This document shows positions 14,368-22,034 of a stretch of DNA of 35,720 bases, piece by piece. A model generated the notes under the pieces. The model was not told where the DNA came from. It worked only from the letters and a program-made list of their open reading frames with translations, and did not search any database. The translations under genes and the position numbers were made by a program. Every line of letters starts with the position of its first letter. Within the stretch, counting starts at the first letter, position 1. Origin of the DNA: Streptomyces niveus (lineage in GTDB: Bacteria > Actinomycetota > Actinomycetes > Streptomycetales > Streptomycetaceae); contig NZ_MDCR01000178.1 in NCBI RefSeq assembly GCF_001723055.1, forward strand, positions 1-35,720, written 5' to 3'.

Positions 14368-15561
14368 CTACTTGCCCTCCTCGACAGCGCCGGCACCTGA
14401 GTCCGAGAACGACGCCTCGTACGCCGCGAACTGCGCCCGCTCCTCGTCCACCAGAGCGTGCCCGTCCGCGTAGACATGGTCGAAGATCGCCATGTGGTCG
14501 GGGTCGGGCATCGCCCGTACCGCCTCACGCACCCGTCGCCCGAGCGCCTCGCTCTCCTTCTCCAGAGCCGCGAAGAACGCCTCGTCGGCGGCCGACTCGC
14601 GCTCCAGATAGGCGCGCAGCCGCAGGATCGGGTCCTTCGCCTCCCACGCCTCGCGCTCCTCGTCGGCCCGGTACTTCGTCGGGTCGTCGGAGGTGGTGTG
14701 CGCGCCCATGCGGTAGGTGAACGCCTCGACGAGCATCGGGCCCTGGCCGGTGCGGGCGCGCTCCAGCGCGGCGCGTGTCACGGCCAGACAGGCCAGTACG
14801 TCGTTGCCGTCGACCCGGACGCCGGGGAAGCCGAAGCCCTGCGCGCGCTGGTAGAGCGGTACGCGCATCTGCTTCTCGGTCGGCTCGGAGATGGCCCACT
14901 GGTTGTTCTGGCAGAAGAACACCACCGGCGCGTTGTAGACGGCCGAGAAGGTGAACGACTCCGCCACGTCGCCCTGGCTGGACGCCCCGTCGCCGAAGTA
15001 GGCGATGACGGCCGAGTCCGCGCCGTCCTTGGCCACGCCCATCGCGTAACCGGCGGCGTGCAGCGTCTGCGAGCCGATGACGATCGTGTAGAGGTGGAAG
15101 TTGTTGGTCTTCGGGTCCCAGCCGCCGTGGTTCACACCGCGGAACATCCCGAGCAGGTTCGTCGGGTCGACGCCCCGGCACCAGGCGACACCGTGCTCCC
15201 GGTAGGTCGGGAAGACGTAGTCGTCGTCGCGCAGCGCGCGGCCCGAGCCGATCTGGGCTGCCTCCTGGCCGAGCAGCGAGGCCCACAGGCCCAGCTCGCC
15301 CTGGCGCTGGAGGGACGTGGCCTCGGCGTCGAAACGGCGCGTGAGGACCATGTCGCGGTAGAGCCCGCGCAGGGATTCGGGGGTGATGTCGGCTACGTAG
15401 CCGTCGTACTCGTCGTTCTTGACGCGCTCGCCCTCGGGCGTCAGCAGCTGTACGAGCTGGGGCTCGGAAGCCTTCGGCTGCGACGCCGTCTTGGCGCCGG
15501 CGCGCTTGGTGCCGCTGCTACGTCGCGGCTTTCGCGCGGCGGCAGTGCTCTCCACGGTCAC
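14368..15561 (-). CDS. bkdA: Branched-chain 2-oxo acid dehydrogenase E1 alpha subunit
   Basis: A 397-residue thiamine-diphosphate-dependent alpha subunit. The ThDP motif runs from GDG at 190-192 to NN at 219-220 (YFGDGASSQGDVAES to FFCQNN). The phosphorylation-loop equivalent YRMGAHTTSDDPTKYR and the substrate-side FPTYREHG are also present. The first about 32 residues are a basic Ala/Lys/Ser-rich extension of no known function. I chose GTG 15561 because GGAGGAG lies 7 nt before it; GTG 15555 is less likely, and the frame open to 15804 runs through the divergent promoter. It is the first gene of the bkd operon, which feeds isobutyryl-, isovaleryl- and 2-methylbutyryl-CoA into fatty-acid and polyketide priming. 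Confidence 0.93.
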   Translation of the reverse strand: MTVESTAAARKPRRSSGTKRAGAKTASQPKASEPQLVQLLTPEGERVKNDEYDGYVADITPESLRGLYRDMVLTRRFDAEATSLQRQGELGLWASLLGQEAAQIGSGRALRDDDYVFPTYREHGVAWCRGVDPTNLLGMFRGVNHGGWDPKTNNFHLYTIVIGSQTLHAAGYAMGVAKDGADSAVIAYFGDGASSQGDVAESFTFSAVYNAPVVFFCQNNQWAISEPTEKQMRVPLYQRAQGFGFPGVRVDGNDVLACLAVTRAALERARTGQGPMLVEAFTYRMGAHTTSDDPTKYRADEEREAWEAKDPILRLRAYLERESAADEAFFAALEKESEALGRRVREAVRAMPDPDHMAIFDHVYADGHALVDEERAQFAAYEASFSDSGAGAVEEGK

Positions 15562-15874
15562 GTGCGTGCTCCTCCGTCGGTCCGGTCCCCGGGATCCGCC
15601 GGGAACCAGTGCGGCTCGCCTGCTTCCGGACGCGTGCACGGGGTGGGTGCGGCCCGGCCGGGACAGGCGTGACAGGTGCCCCGGCGAGCGCCCTGTCACA
15701 GGCACGTTACCCAGTGGGTCGCATTCCTGCGAAACCCCTATTGACCTGCGATTTTGCTTGGATATCCAAGTAAATCGCAAAAGTCGGGGACAACCACTGG
15801 TCACAGCCTTGCAGGCCGCCGGAACAACGGCACGTTATCCCGGCGGCCCACGACGGGGATAGAGGGAAGTGTGT
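15562..15874. promoter_or_regulatory. Divergent bkdA / response-regulator promoter region with a 31-bp dyad
   Basis: This 313-nt spacer is far more AT-rich in its middle than its flanks. It contains the perfect 14-bp palindrome CTTGGATATCCAAG (15757-15770), flanked by GCGATTTTG on the left and TAAATCGC on the right, giving an imperfect 31-bp dyad (15748-15778). A plus-strand promoter candidate overlaps it: TTGACC at 15741-15746 and TATCCA at 15763-15768, 16-bp spacer. A regulator bound here could control both directions. In S. coelicolor an Lrp-type BkdR is known to control bkd; whether this is its site cannot be told here. Confidence 0.6.
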
Positions 15875-16546
15875 TTGACTGATCTCGTGCCTGAAAAGGG
15901 AAAAATCACCGTATTTCTGCTGGATGACCACGAGGTCGTACGGCGGGGCGTGCACGAGCTGCTCGCCGTCGAGGACGACATCGAGGTCGTGGGCGAGGCG
16001 GGTACGGCCGCGGACGCGCTGACCCGGATCCCGGCGACGCGTCCCGACGTCGCCGTCCTGGACGTACGGCTGCCGGACGGCAGCGGGGTCGAGGTCTGCC
16101 GCGAGATCCGCTCCAGGGACGACGCCATCAAGTGCCTGATGCTCACCTCGTTCTCCGACGACGAGGCGCTGTTCGACGCGATCATGGCCGGGGCCTCGGG
16201 TTATGTGCTCAAGGCGATCCGCGGCGACGAACTGCTGACCGCCGTACGGGACGTGGCGGCCGGCCGCTCCCTGCTGGACCCGGTCGCGACGGCGCGGGTG
16301 CTCCAGCGGCTGCGCGAGGGAAACACCCCCAAGGGCGACGACAAGCTCGCGAACCTCACCGACCAGGAGCGCAAGATCCTGGATCTGATCGGCGAGGGTC
16401 TGACCAACCGGGTGATCGGCGAGCGGCTGCATCTCGCCGAGAAGACGATCAAGAACTACGTCTCCAGCCTGCTGGCCAAGCTGGGGATGGAGCGACGCTC
16501 GCAGGCCGCCGCGTACGTCGCGAGGATCCAGGCCGAACAGCGCTGA
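15875..16546 (+). CDS. Orphan NarL/DevR-type response regulator
   Basis: A 223-residue two-component regulator. The receiver domain (about 10-125) has acidic residues DDHE at 17-20, phospho-acceptor Asp63 (VLDVRLPDG), and the switch Thr and Lys in [10 protein letters not shown] and GYVLKAI. A LuxR-type HTH follows at about 158-215 ([19 protein letters not shown], then the recognition helix [16 protein letters not shown]). The sequence resembles DevR/DosR-family regulators. No histidine kinase gene is adjacent. From memory, the S. coelicolor counterpart at this position (SCO3818) was reported to cross-talk with a non-cognate kinase. TTG 15875 lies 7 nt after AGAGGGA; GTG 15869 is the alternative. 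It is divergent from bkdA. Confidence 0.9.
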   Translation: MTDLVPEKGKITVFLLDDHEVVRRGVHELLAVEDDIEVVGEAGTAADALTRIPATRPDVAVLDVRLPDGSGVEVCREIRSRDDAIKCLMLTSFSDDEALFDAIMAGASGYVLKAIRGDELLTAVRDVAAGRSLLDPVATARVLQRLREGNTPKGDDKLANLTDQERKILDLIGEGLTNRVIGERLHLAEKTIKNYVSSLLAKLGMERRSQAAAYVARIQAEQR

Positions 16547-16618
16547 GAGCACCACCGGGCAGCAGCGAGCAGCACCGACCGCCGCTGAAACCTGTCGAAG
16601 GGCCCCACCCTGCCCGAG

Positions 16619-16650
16619 TTCCCTAAAGGCCCGATAAGGACGAAGGTCCC
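16619..16650 (+). promoter_or_regulatory. Two DosR-box-like elements upstream of the PPOX gene
   Basis: The element GGAC-GAAG-GTCC (16638-16649) is a perfect palindrome with a 4-nt centre. Some 18 bp upstream, the minus strand reads GGGCCTTTAGGG (16621-16632), which resembles half of the mycobacterial DosR consensus GGGACTTTAGTCCC. Tandem boxes about two turns apart are typical for DosR targets. Their position, 60-90 nt before a PPOX-family gene of a type found in DosR regulons and just behind a DevR-like regulator, supports the reading. Confidence 0.45.
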
Positions 16651-16708
16651 CTTCATCCGGGGCGGGCGGCTCTGTTCTGTGGACGATCGGTGACAGAGAG
16701 TGGATGGC

Positions 16709-17179
16709 ATGTCCACCGATGATCTGCGCGCGATCGACCTCCTCAGCCGAGTCCGGTACGGGCGGGTGGCCACCAGCATGCGGGCGATGCCCTTCGTGGC
16801 CCCCGCACGGCACATCGTCAAGAACGAGAACGTCGTCCTACGCATGCACCGCGGAATGGGATACCACCGCGCGTGCAGCGGGAGCGTGGTCGCGTACGGC
16901 GCCGACAACTTCCACACCGGTGAGCCGGATCTCTGGTCGGTCCAGTTCACCGGCACCGCGAGCATGATCAGGCCGACGACGGACGAGCTGGCGCTCTTCG
17001 GGCCGGGTCCGCACCATGTCGACGGAGAGCCGTTCGAGCCCGTCTACATGAGCCTGACGCCCCAGTTCGTGACGGTGCACGTCCTTGAGTACGCGACCGG
17101 GCAGCCGGCCGAGCAGCCCGCCGAGCTGAGCGGGAGCGGGAGCGTGAGCGGACGGCGACACGATCGCCACGCTGCGTGA
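16709..17179 (+). CDS. Pyridoxamine 5'-phosphate oxidase-fold (flavin/heme-binding type) protein
   Basis: A 156-residue split-barrel protein. The opening LLSRVRYGRVATSMRAMPFV is the usual first part of the PPOX-like fold in small actinomycete flavin- or F420-binding proteins. Later strands (VVLRMHRGMGY, VVAYGADNF, LWSVQFTGTASMI) complete the barrel. No catalytic role can be assigned; relatives in mycobacterial DosR regulons are linked to hypoxia or redox stress. A charged Ser/Gly tail (SGSGSVSGRRHDRH) ends the protein. ATG 16709 has GAGAG 8 nt upstream; GTG 16700 is an alternative. It probably shares a transcript with the phosphotransferase gene 15 nt downstream. Confidence 0.8.
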   Translation: MSTDDLRAIDLLSRVRYGRVATSMRAMPFVAPARHIVKNENVVLRMHRGMGYHRACSGSVVAYGADNFHTGEPDLWSVQFTGTASMIRPTTDELALFGPGPHHVDGEPFEPVYMSLTPQFVTVHVLEYATGQPAEQPAELSGSGSVSGRRHDRHAA

Positions 17180-17194
17180 TCTATCATTTGAAGG

Positions 17195-18283
17195 GTGCCC
17201 TGCTCATCTGCAACGACCGCGACCATGCCCTATGTCGCGACCGCTCCACCCCTGGTGGACCTCCCCTTCGGGCTCCTGCCCCTGGGTGACCTGCTCCGAC
17301 GCTACGACCACTGCGGCGACCCGCTGGCCTGCCGGCCGGTCGCCCAGGGCCTGCTGAACCGCGGATACCGGCTCACCACCACCCGTGGCACCTACTTCCT
17401 CAAGCACCACCTCGACGGCGACCGCGAGTCCATCGCCCGCCAGCACCGCGCCACCCGCCGCCTCCAGGCGCTGGGGGTGCCCGTCGCCCCGCCCGTCCGG
17501 GACAGCGAGGGCGGCACGGTCGCCGTCGTCGGCGGCCACTGCTACGCCCTGCACCCCTGGATCGACGGCAGCCACCGCACCGGCGCCCAGCTGACGCCCG
17601 CCGCCTCGCGGCACCTCGGGTCGCTCCTCGGAGCCGTACACACCTGTCTGGCAGGGGTCATGGAGTCGGCGACGGACCGGACGGACCGCCTCGCGTACGA
17701 AGGGGCGTACGACTCCGCCGCCCCCGCCGACACCTTCGCGCTCATCGACGAGTTACTGGCCCTCGCCCGTGGGCGCACCCCGCGCGACGGCTTCGACTCG
17801 CTCGCCGAACACCGGCTGCGCGAGCGCCGCGCCCTTCTGGAGCTGCACGCCCACCACCGGCCGCCGCCGGCCGCCGAGGCGGCCACCGGATGGGTGCACG
17901 GCGACTTCCATCCGCTGAATCTGCTCTACCGGGGCACCGACCCGGTCGCGATCGTCGACTGGGACCGGCTGTCCGTCCAGCCCCGCGCCGAGGAGGCGGT
18001 CAGGGCGGCGGCGATCTTCTTCGTACAGCCGTCGGGGGAGCTGGACCTGGTGAAGGTACGGGCGTACGCGCGCGCCTACCGGCTCGTGTCCGGGGCCGAC
18101 ACCGCCGAACTGGCGTCGGCCGTCCACCGGGTGTGGTGGGAGCGGCTGAACGACTTCTGGATACTGCGCTGGCGCTACCAGCTGGACGACCGAAGGGCCG
18201 ACCCGCAGTTTCCTGCGGTGTCGGCCCTGGCGGTGTGGTGGACGCGGAGGTACGAGGAGGTGTGCGAGGCGTTCGCGGGGTGA
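17195..18283 (+). CDS. Aminoglycoside-phosphotransferase-family kinase
   Basis: About 362 residues with the APH/choline-kinase fold. A short N-lobe contains the Lys in TYFLKHHL. The catalytic loop is WVHGDFHPLNLLY (HGDxxxxN), followed by the metal-binding IVDWDR. These enzymes phosphorylate small hydroxyl substrates such as homoserine, choline, fructosamine or antibiotics; the substrate is not evident. The N-lobe Gly-rich loop is weak (QGLLNRGYRLTTTRGTYF), which is common in this family. The start is uncertain: GTG 17195 directly abuts GAAGG, which is too close, and ATG 17225 has no clear ribosome site. The stop TGA touches the TCA (reverse stop) of the convergent kinase gene without any spacer. 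Confidence 0.82.
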   Translation: MPCSSATTATMPYVATAPPLVDLPFGLLPLGDLLRRYDHCGDPLACRPVAQGLLNRGYRLTTTRGTYFLKHHLDGDRESIARQHRATRRLQALGVPVAPPVRDSEGGTVAVVGGHCYALHPWIDGSHRTGAQLTPAASRHLGSLLGAVHTCLAGVMESATDRTDRLAYEGAYDSAAPADTFALIDELLALARGRTPRDGFDSLAEHRLRERRALLELHAHHRPPPAAEAATGWVHGDFHPLNLLYRGTDPVAIVDWDRLSVQPRAEEAVRAAAIFFVQPSGELDLVKVRAYARAYRLVSGADTAELASAVHRVWWERLNDFWILRWRYQLDDRRADPQFPAVSALAVWWTRRYEEVCEAFAG

Positions 18284-19897
18284 TCAGCCGCCTGTCGCAC
18301 CCTGCGCGGTGCCCGCCACGACGCCGCCGCCCGGGTCGCCCGCGGCGCCGCCGCCCGGCGTTCCCGTGTTGCCCTCCGTGGTGCCCTCGTTCGTGGCGCC
18401 CTCCGGGTCGCCCGTATCGCCCGACGGCGGGGGATCCGACGACGGATCGCCGCTGCCGCCCTCGGTCGTCCCCTCGTCGTCGCCCGGATCGGTCGAGGAC
18501 GGCGGATCCGTCGGCCGGTCCGTCTCGGACGGCTTCTCGCTCGGGGACGTGTCGTTCGACGGGTACTCCGGCTGCTGGTTGCCGCCCGTGGAGGTGTTCT
18601 GGTCGTCGTCGGTCGGCGTGGACTCCTCGTCCGACTTCGACGGCTTGTCGCTCGGGGTGGAGGACGGGCTCTGCGTGGTCTTCTGGTCCTCCTTGTTGCC
18701 GCCGGTCGTACCGGTCATGTTGTTCACCGCGTACGCGGCGCCCGCCAGGATCGCGACCACGGCGAACAGCGCGAACAGCCACATCTTGCCGCGCCCGCCG
18801 CGACCGTTGCCGCCGTGGTGGCCGCCGTCGTAACCGCCGTCGTTCGGGTTCTGCGGCGGCAGCAGGGGGCGCTGCGTGGTGTCGCCGTGCTGCGGGTGAC
18901 CGAGCGCGGTCGTCGCGGCGGTGCCCATCGCCGGGGTGCCGCCCTCGTGCATGTCGACGGGCCCGGTGTTCCAGGTGCCGACGTGACTGCCCTGCTGCTG
19001 GAGCATCTGCATGCCGTACTGGACGAGGCCGCGCATCTCCTCGGCGCTCTGGAACCGGTCGTCCGGGTCCTTCGCGAGCGAGCGCATGACCAGACCGTCC
19101 AGCTCCGGCGGCACCACGTCCGAGACCTCGGACGGCGGGACGGGGATGTCCTGGACGTGCTGGTACACGACGGACAGCGGCGTCTCACCGGTGAACGGCG
19201 GGCGCAGCGACAGGAGTTCGTAGAGCAGACAGCCCGTGGCGTACAGGTCGGACCGGTGGTCGACGGCCTTGCCGAGCGCCTGCTCGGGGGAGAGGTACTG
19301 CGGCGTGCCCATGACCATGCCGGTCTGCGTCATGGTCGACTGCGCGCCGTGCAGGGCGCGCGCGATGCCGAAGTCCATCACCTTGACCGCGCCGCCGTGC
19401 GTGATGATCACGTTCGCGGGCTTGATGTCGCGGTGCACGATGCCGTGCTGGTGCGAGTACGCGAGCGCCTCCAGCACACCGGAGACGATGATCAGCGCCT
19501 GCTCCGGCGGCGGCGCCTCGGCGTTGAGCAGCAGATCGCGGATCGTGCGGCCCTCGACCAGCTCCATGACGATGTACGGCACGGTCTGGCCGCCCACGAC
19601 ATCCTCACCGGAGTCGTACACCGCCACCACGGCGTGGTGGTTGAGACCGGCCACCGACTGGGCCTCGCGGGTGAAGCGGGCCTTGGAGACCGGGTCCTCG
19701 GCGAGGTCGGACCGCAGCAGCTTGACGGCCACGGTGCGGCCGAGCCGCACGTCCTCCGCCGCGTACACCTCGGCCATACCGCCCCGGCCGAGGCGGTACG
19801 TCATCCGGTAGCGGCCGTCTCCGACCAGCCCGCCGACGCCCCATGAGTCAGCGGCATCAGGCACTCCGCCGCCGCCTGCTTCGGGTTCGGGTGCCAT
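18284..19897 (-). CDS. PknB-type Ser/Thr protein kinase, single-pass membrane, no PASTA domain
   Basis: A 537-residue eukaryotic-like kinase. The kinase domain spans about 30-292, with Gly loop LGRGGMAEVY, Lys59 (VAVK), catalytic HRDIKPAN at 155-162, DFG at 175-177, and activation segment TMTQTGMVMGTPQYLSPEQ, whose Thr residues are the likely autophosphorylation sites. A juxtamembrane Gly/His/Gln-rich linker leads to a transmembrane helix at 372-391. The outside part is about 140 residues of low-complexity Ser/Thr/Pro/Asp/Gly without a folded sensor domain. It may act as a stalk through the cell wall. ATG 19897 lies close behind GAGGA. It is divergent from a second kinase of nearly the same activation-loop sequence. 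Confidence 0.92.
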   Translation of the reverse strand: MAPEPEAGGGGVPDAADSWGVGGLVGDGRYRMTYRLGRGGMAEVYAAEDVRLGRTVAVKLLRSDLAEDPVSKARFTREAQSVAGLNHHAVVAVYDSGEDVVGGQTVPYIVMELVEGRTIRDLLLNAEAPPPEQALIIVSGVLEALAYSHQHGIVHRDIKPANVIITHGGAVKVMDFGIARALHGAQSTMTQTGMVMGTPQYLSPEQALGKAVDHRSDLYATGCLLYELLSLRPPFTGETPLSVVYQHVQDIPVPPSEVSDVVPPELDGLVMRSLAKDPDDRFQSAEEMRGLVQYGMQMLQQQGSHVGTWNTGPVDMHEGGTPAMGTAATTALGHPQHGDTTQRPLLPPQNPNDGGYDGGHHGGNGRGGRGKMWLFALFAVVAILAGAAYAVNNMTGTTGGNKEDQKTTQSPSSTPSDKPSKSDEESTPTDDDQNTSTGGNQQPEYPSNDTSPSEKPSETDRPTDPPSSTDPGDDEGTTEGGSGDPSSDPPPSGDTGDPEGATNEGTTEGNTGTPGGGAAGDPGGGVVAGTAQGATGG

Positions 19898-20310
19898 CAG
19901 TCCTCGCCGTCGTTTCTGTCCGCGTGCCGCCCGCGTGCGCGGGGGCGCGGTGGTGCCTGGAATGGATGGGGGAAGGTTACGGGTCCAGGAGCCGGTACGA
20001 ATCCTGGCTGACACTGTGCCGGTCACGCTACAGGCTTCGCGCGGCACGCCAATCGGGGATGGAACCGGCCATCAAACCCGGTACGGCTGCGCGCACGCAA
20101 ATTCCATGCTTGTTCCATGCTTTTCCTGTAACGCTTCCGAGACGCTTGTTGTGCGTAGGGTCACGGAACGGGCACCTGGCTTGACGTGTCACTGCCCTGC
20201 GGCAGACTTGGCCCGTAAATCACGGGATCACCGGATCACGCGAGTGCGGGTGCGGATCAGCGCGAGCCACTGACATCACCGCGTCGCCGTGCCGAGGGGG
20301 AAGCACAGTC
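19898..20310. promoter_or_regulatory. Divergent promoter region between two Ser/Thr kinase genes
   Basis: I find no gene in these 413 nt. It contains a 10-bp repeat TTCCATGCTT at 20102-20111 and 20113-20122 (11-bp period). It also contains three 8-bp units ATCACGGG, ATCACCGG and ATCACGCG in a row at 20219-20242. A plausible vegetative promoter for the rightward kinase is TTGACG at 20181-20186 and AGACTT at 20204-20209 with a 17-bp spacer. That would give a leader of about 95 nt in which the ATCAC repeats would be transcribed. Confidence 0.5.
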
Positions 20311-21912
20311 ATGAGCCACGACGGCGCACAGGGCCGCTACGCGGGCGGTTCGGTCGCGGGCGGCCGGTACCAGCTTCGTGACCTTCTCGGCGAGGGCGGC
20401 ATGGCGTCCGTCTACCTCGCGTACGACGCGGCGCTCGACCGGCAGGTCGCGATCAAGACCCTCCACACCGAACTCGGCCGTGAGCAGTCCTTCCGTGAGC
20501 GCTTCCGGCGCGAGGCGCAGGCCGTCGCGAAGCTGTCGCACACCAACATCGTCTCGGTCTTCGACACGGGTGAGGACGAGCTGGACGGCTCGCTCATGCC
20601 GTACATCGTCATGGAGTACGTGGAGGGGCAGCCGCTCGGCTCCGTACTCCAGACGGACATCCAGCAGTACGGGGCGATGCCCGCCGACCGCGCGCTGAAG
20701 GTGACGGCGGACGTGCTCGCCGCGCTGGAGACCAGCCATGAGATGGGCCTGGTACACCGCGACATCAAGCCCGGCAACGTGATGATGACCAAGCGCGGCG
20801 TCGTCAAGGTGATGGACTTCGGCATCGCGCGGGCCATGCAGTCCGGTGTCACGTCGATGACGCAGACCGGCATGGTCGTCGGCACTCCGCAGTACCTCTC
20901 CCCCGAGCAGGCGCTGGGGCGCGGTGTCGACGCCCGCTCCGACCTGTACTCGGTCGGCATCATGCTCTTCCAGCTGCTGACGGGCCGGCTGCCCTTCGAG
21001 GCGGACTCGCCGCTGGCGATCGCGTACGCGCATGTGCAGGAGGAGCCGGTCGCGCCCTCCTCCATCAACCGGTCGATCACACCCGCGATGGACGCGCTGG
21101 TCGCGCGGGCGCTGAAGAAGAACCCGAACGAGCGGTTCCCGAGCGCCGCCGCGATGCGCGACGAGTGCGCGCGGGTGCTTCCGCAGGGTCACACCGGCGC
21201 GCCGGTGATCGTGCAGGGCGCCCCCTCCACGAGCGGCTCGGGCGTCGGCTCGGCCGTCTTCCCGCCGGTCGACCAGGGCACTCCGGCGCCGCAGGCCGGG
21301 ATGCAGACGCCGTACCAGCCGGGTGCGTACGGGCCGCCGACTCCGGCGGCCATGCAGAGCCCGGCGCCGATGCAGACACCGCCTCCGACGTACGGCTACC
21401 CGCCGCAGCACCACCAGGGCTACCAGACGCCGGCGCCCACGTACCCGATGGGGCCGCACGGTGGCGGCGGCGGGGACGGGCGGAAGCGGAACATGCCGGT
21501 GATCATCGGCTCGATCGTGGTCGCGATCGCGGCGATCGGCGGTCTGACGTTCGCGCTGACGCAGGGCGACAACGAGGGCGACGGCGGCTCGGAGGCCAAG
21601 CCCAGCGGGTCCGCGGTGGCCGGCCACCGGCCGCCGGAGCGCAACCGGACCATCGACAAGGAGAAGTGCTCGGACGCGTACGAGGACGGGGTGGACCCGA
21701 AGAAGGTCCAGGCACCCGACCTGCGCTACAAGGACATCCTCTCCGTCAAGGAGTGCCTGCGGTCCGCCGGGTGGACGTGGACGGAGACCGACGTCAACGA
21801 CCCCACGCAGGCGGAGGACATCGTGGTCGACCAGTTCCCGCGCCAGGGCTCGGCGGTGCTGCCCAAGGACCAGGAGTTCGAGCTCAAGATCTCCACGGGC
21901 AACCCGGAGTAG
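20311..21912 (+). CDS. PknB-type Ser/Thr protein kinase with one extracellular PASTA-like domain
   Basis: A 533-residue kinase. The catalytic domain occupies about 20-290, with LLGEGGMASVY, Lys49 (VAIK), HRDIKPGN at 149-156, DFG at 169-171, and activation loop SMTQTGMVVGTPQYLSPEQ. A Pro/Gln/Thr-rich cytoplasmic linker (about 290-390) leads to a transmembrane helix at about 395-416. The C-terminal about 70 residues, from VQAPDLRYKDIL to FELKISTGNPE, form a single PASTA-like domain with the typical 'VVDQFPRQGSAV' turn; these domains bind muropeptides or wall fragments. PknB itself has four, so one is a short version. ATG 20311 follows GAGGGGGAAG. It is paired head-to-head with the PASTA-less kinase. 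Confidence 0.92.
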   Translation: MSHDGAQGRYAGGSVAGGRYQLRDLLGEGGMASVYLAYDAALDRQVAIKTLHTELGREQSFRERFRREAQAVAKLSHTNIVSVFDTGEDELDGSLMPYIVMEYVEGQPLGSVLQTDIQQYGAMPADRALKVTADVLAALETSHEMGLVHRDIKPGNVMMTKRGVVKVMDFGIARAMQSGVTSMTQTGMVVGTPQYLSPEQALGRGVDARSDLYSVGIMLFQLLTGRLPFEADSPLAIAYAHVQEEPVAPSSINRSITPAMDALVARALKKNPNERFPSAAAMRDECARVLPQGHTGAPVIVQGAPSTSGSGVGSAVFPPVDQGTPAPQAGMQTPYQPGAYGPPTPAAMQSPAPMQTPPPTYGYPPQHHQGYQTPAPTYPMGPHGGGGGDGRKRNMPVIIGSIVVAIAAIGGLTFALTQGDNEGDGGSEAKPSGSAVAGHRPPERNRTIDKEKCSDAYEDGVDPKKVQAPDLRYKDILSVKECLRSAGWTWTETDVNDPTQAEDIVVDQFPRQGSAVLPKDQEFELKISTGNPE

Positions 21913-21929
21913 CCACCGGCCCGGCACGG

Positions 21930-21949
21930 CCGCCGGCCCCGGCCGGCGG
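21930..21949 (+). terminator. Terminator after the PASTA kinase gene
   Basis: A 9-bp perfect stem (21930-21938 with 21941-21949) with a 2-nt gap between the arms (effectively a slightly larger loop) begins 17 nt after the stop codon. It has no T-tract, which is common in Streptomyces. Confidence 0.55.
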
Positions 21950-22007
21950 ATGACCGCGGCAGTGTACGGCGGCCGTTCGCGCCCGCCGTCGCCGAGATGC
22001 CGCTTCT

Positions 22008-22022
22008 GTCACCACATGTGAC
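22008..22022. promoter_or_regulatory. Palindrome GTCAC-N5-GTGAC before the surface protein gene
   Basis: GTCACCACATGTGAC is a 15-bp inverted repeat (two 5-bp arms and a 5-nt centre that itself reads CACAT) located 13 nt before the ATG. It could be an operator overlapping the transcription start. No protein can be assigned. Confidence 0.35.
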
Positions 22023-22034
22023 GCTGAGTCCGTG

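Noticed and set aside
13371..14528. E2 (bkdC) fused to an upstream open frame giving 849 residues
   Set aside because: The upstream part is an out-of-frame reading of the E1beta gene; the lipoyl domain starts normally at ATG 13370.
15562..15874. BkdR (Lrp) gene near the first bkd cluster
   Set aside because: The divergent gene is a two-component response regulator, not an Lrp protein. No AsnC/Lrp gene occurs in the window.
20257..21927. Long open frame opposite the PASTA kinase
   Set aside because: Antisense shadow; the kinase frame has all catalytic motifs.
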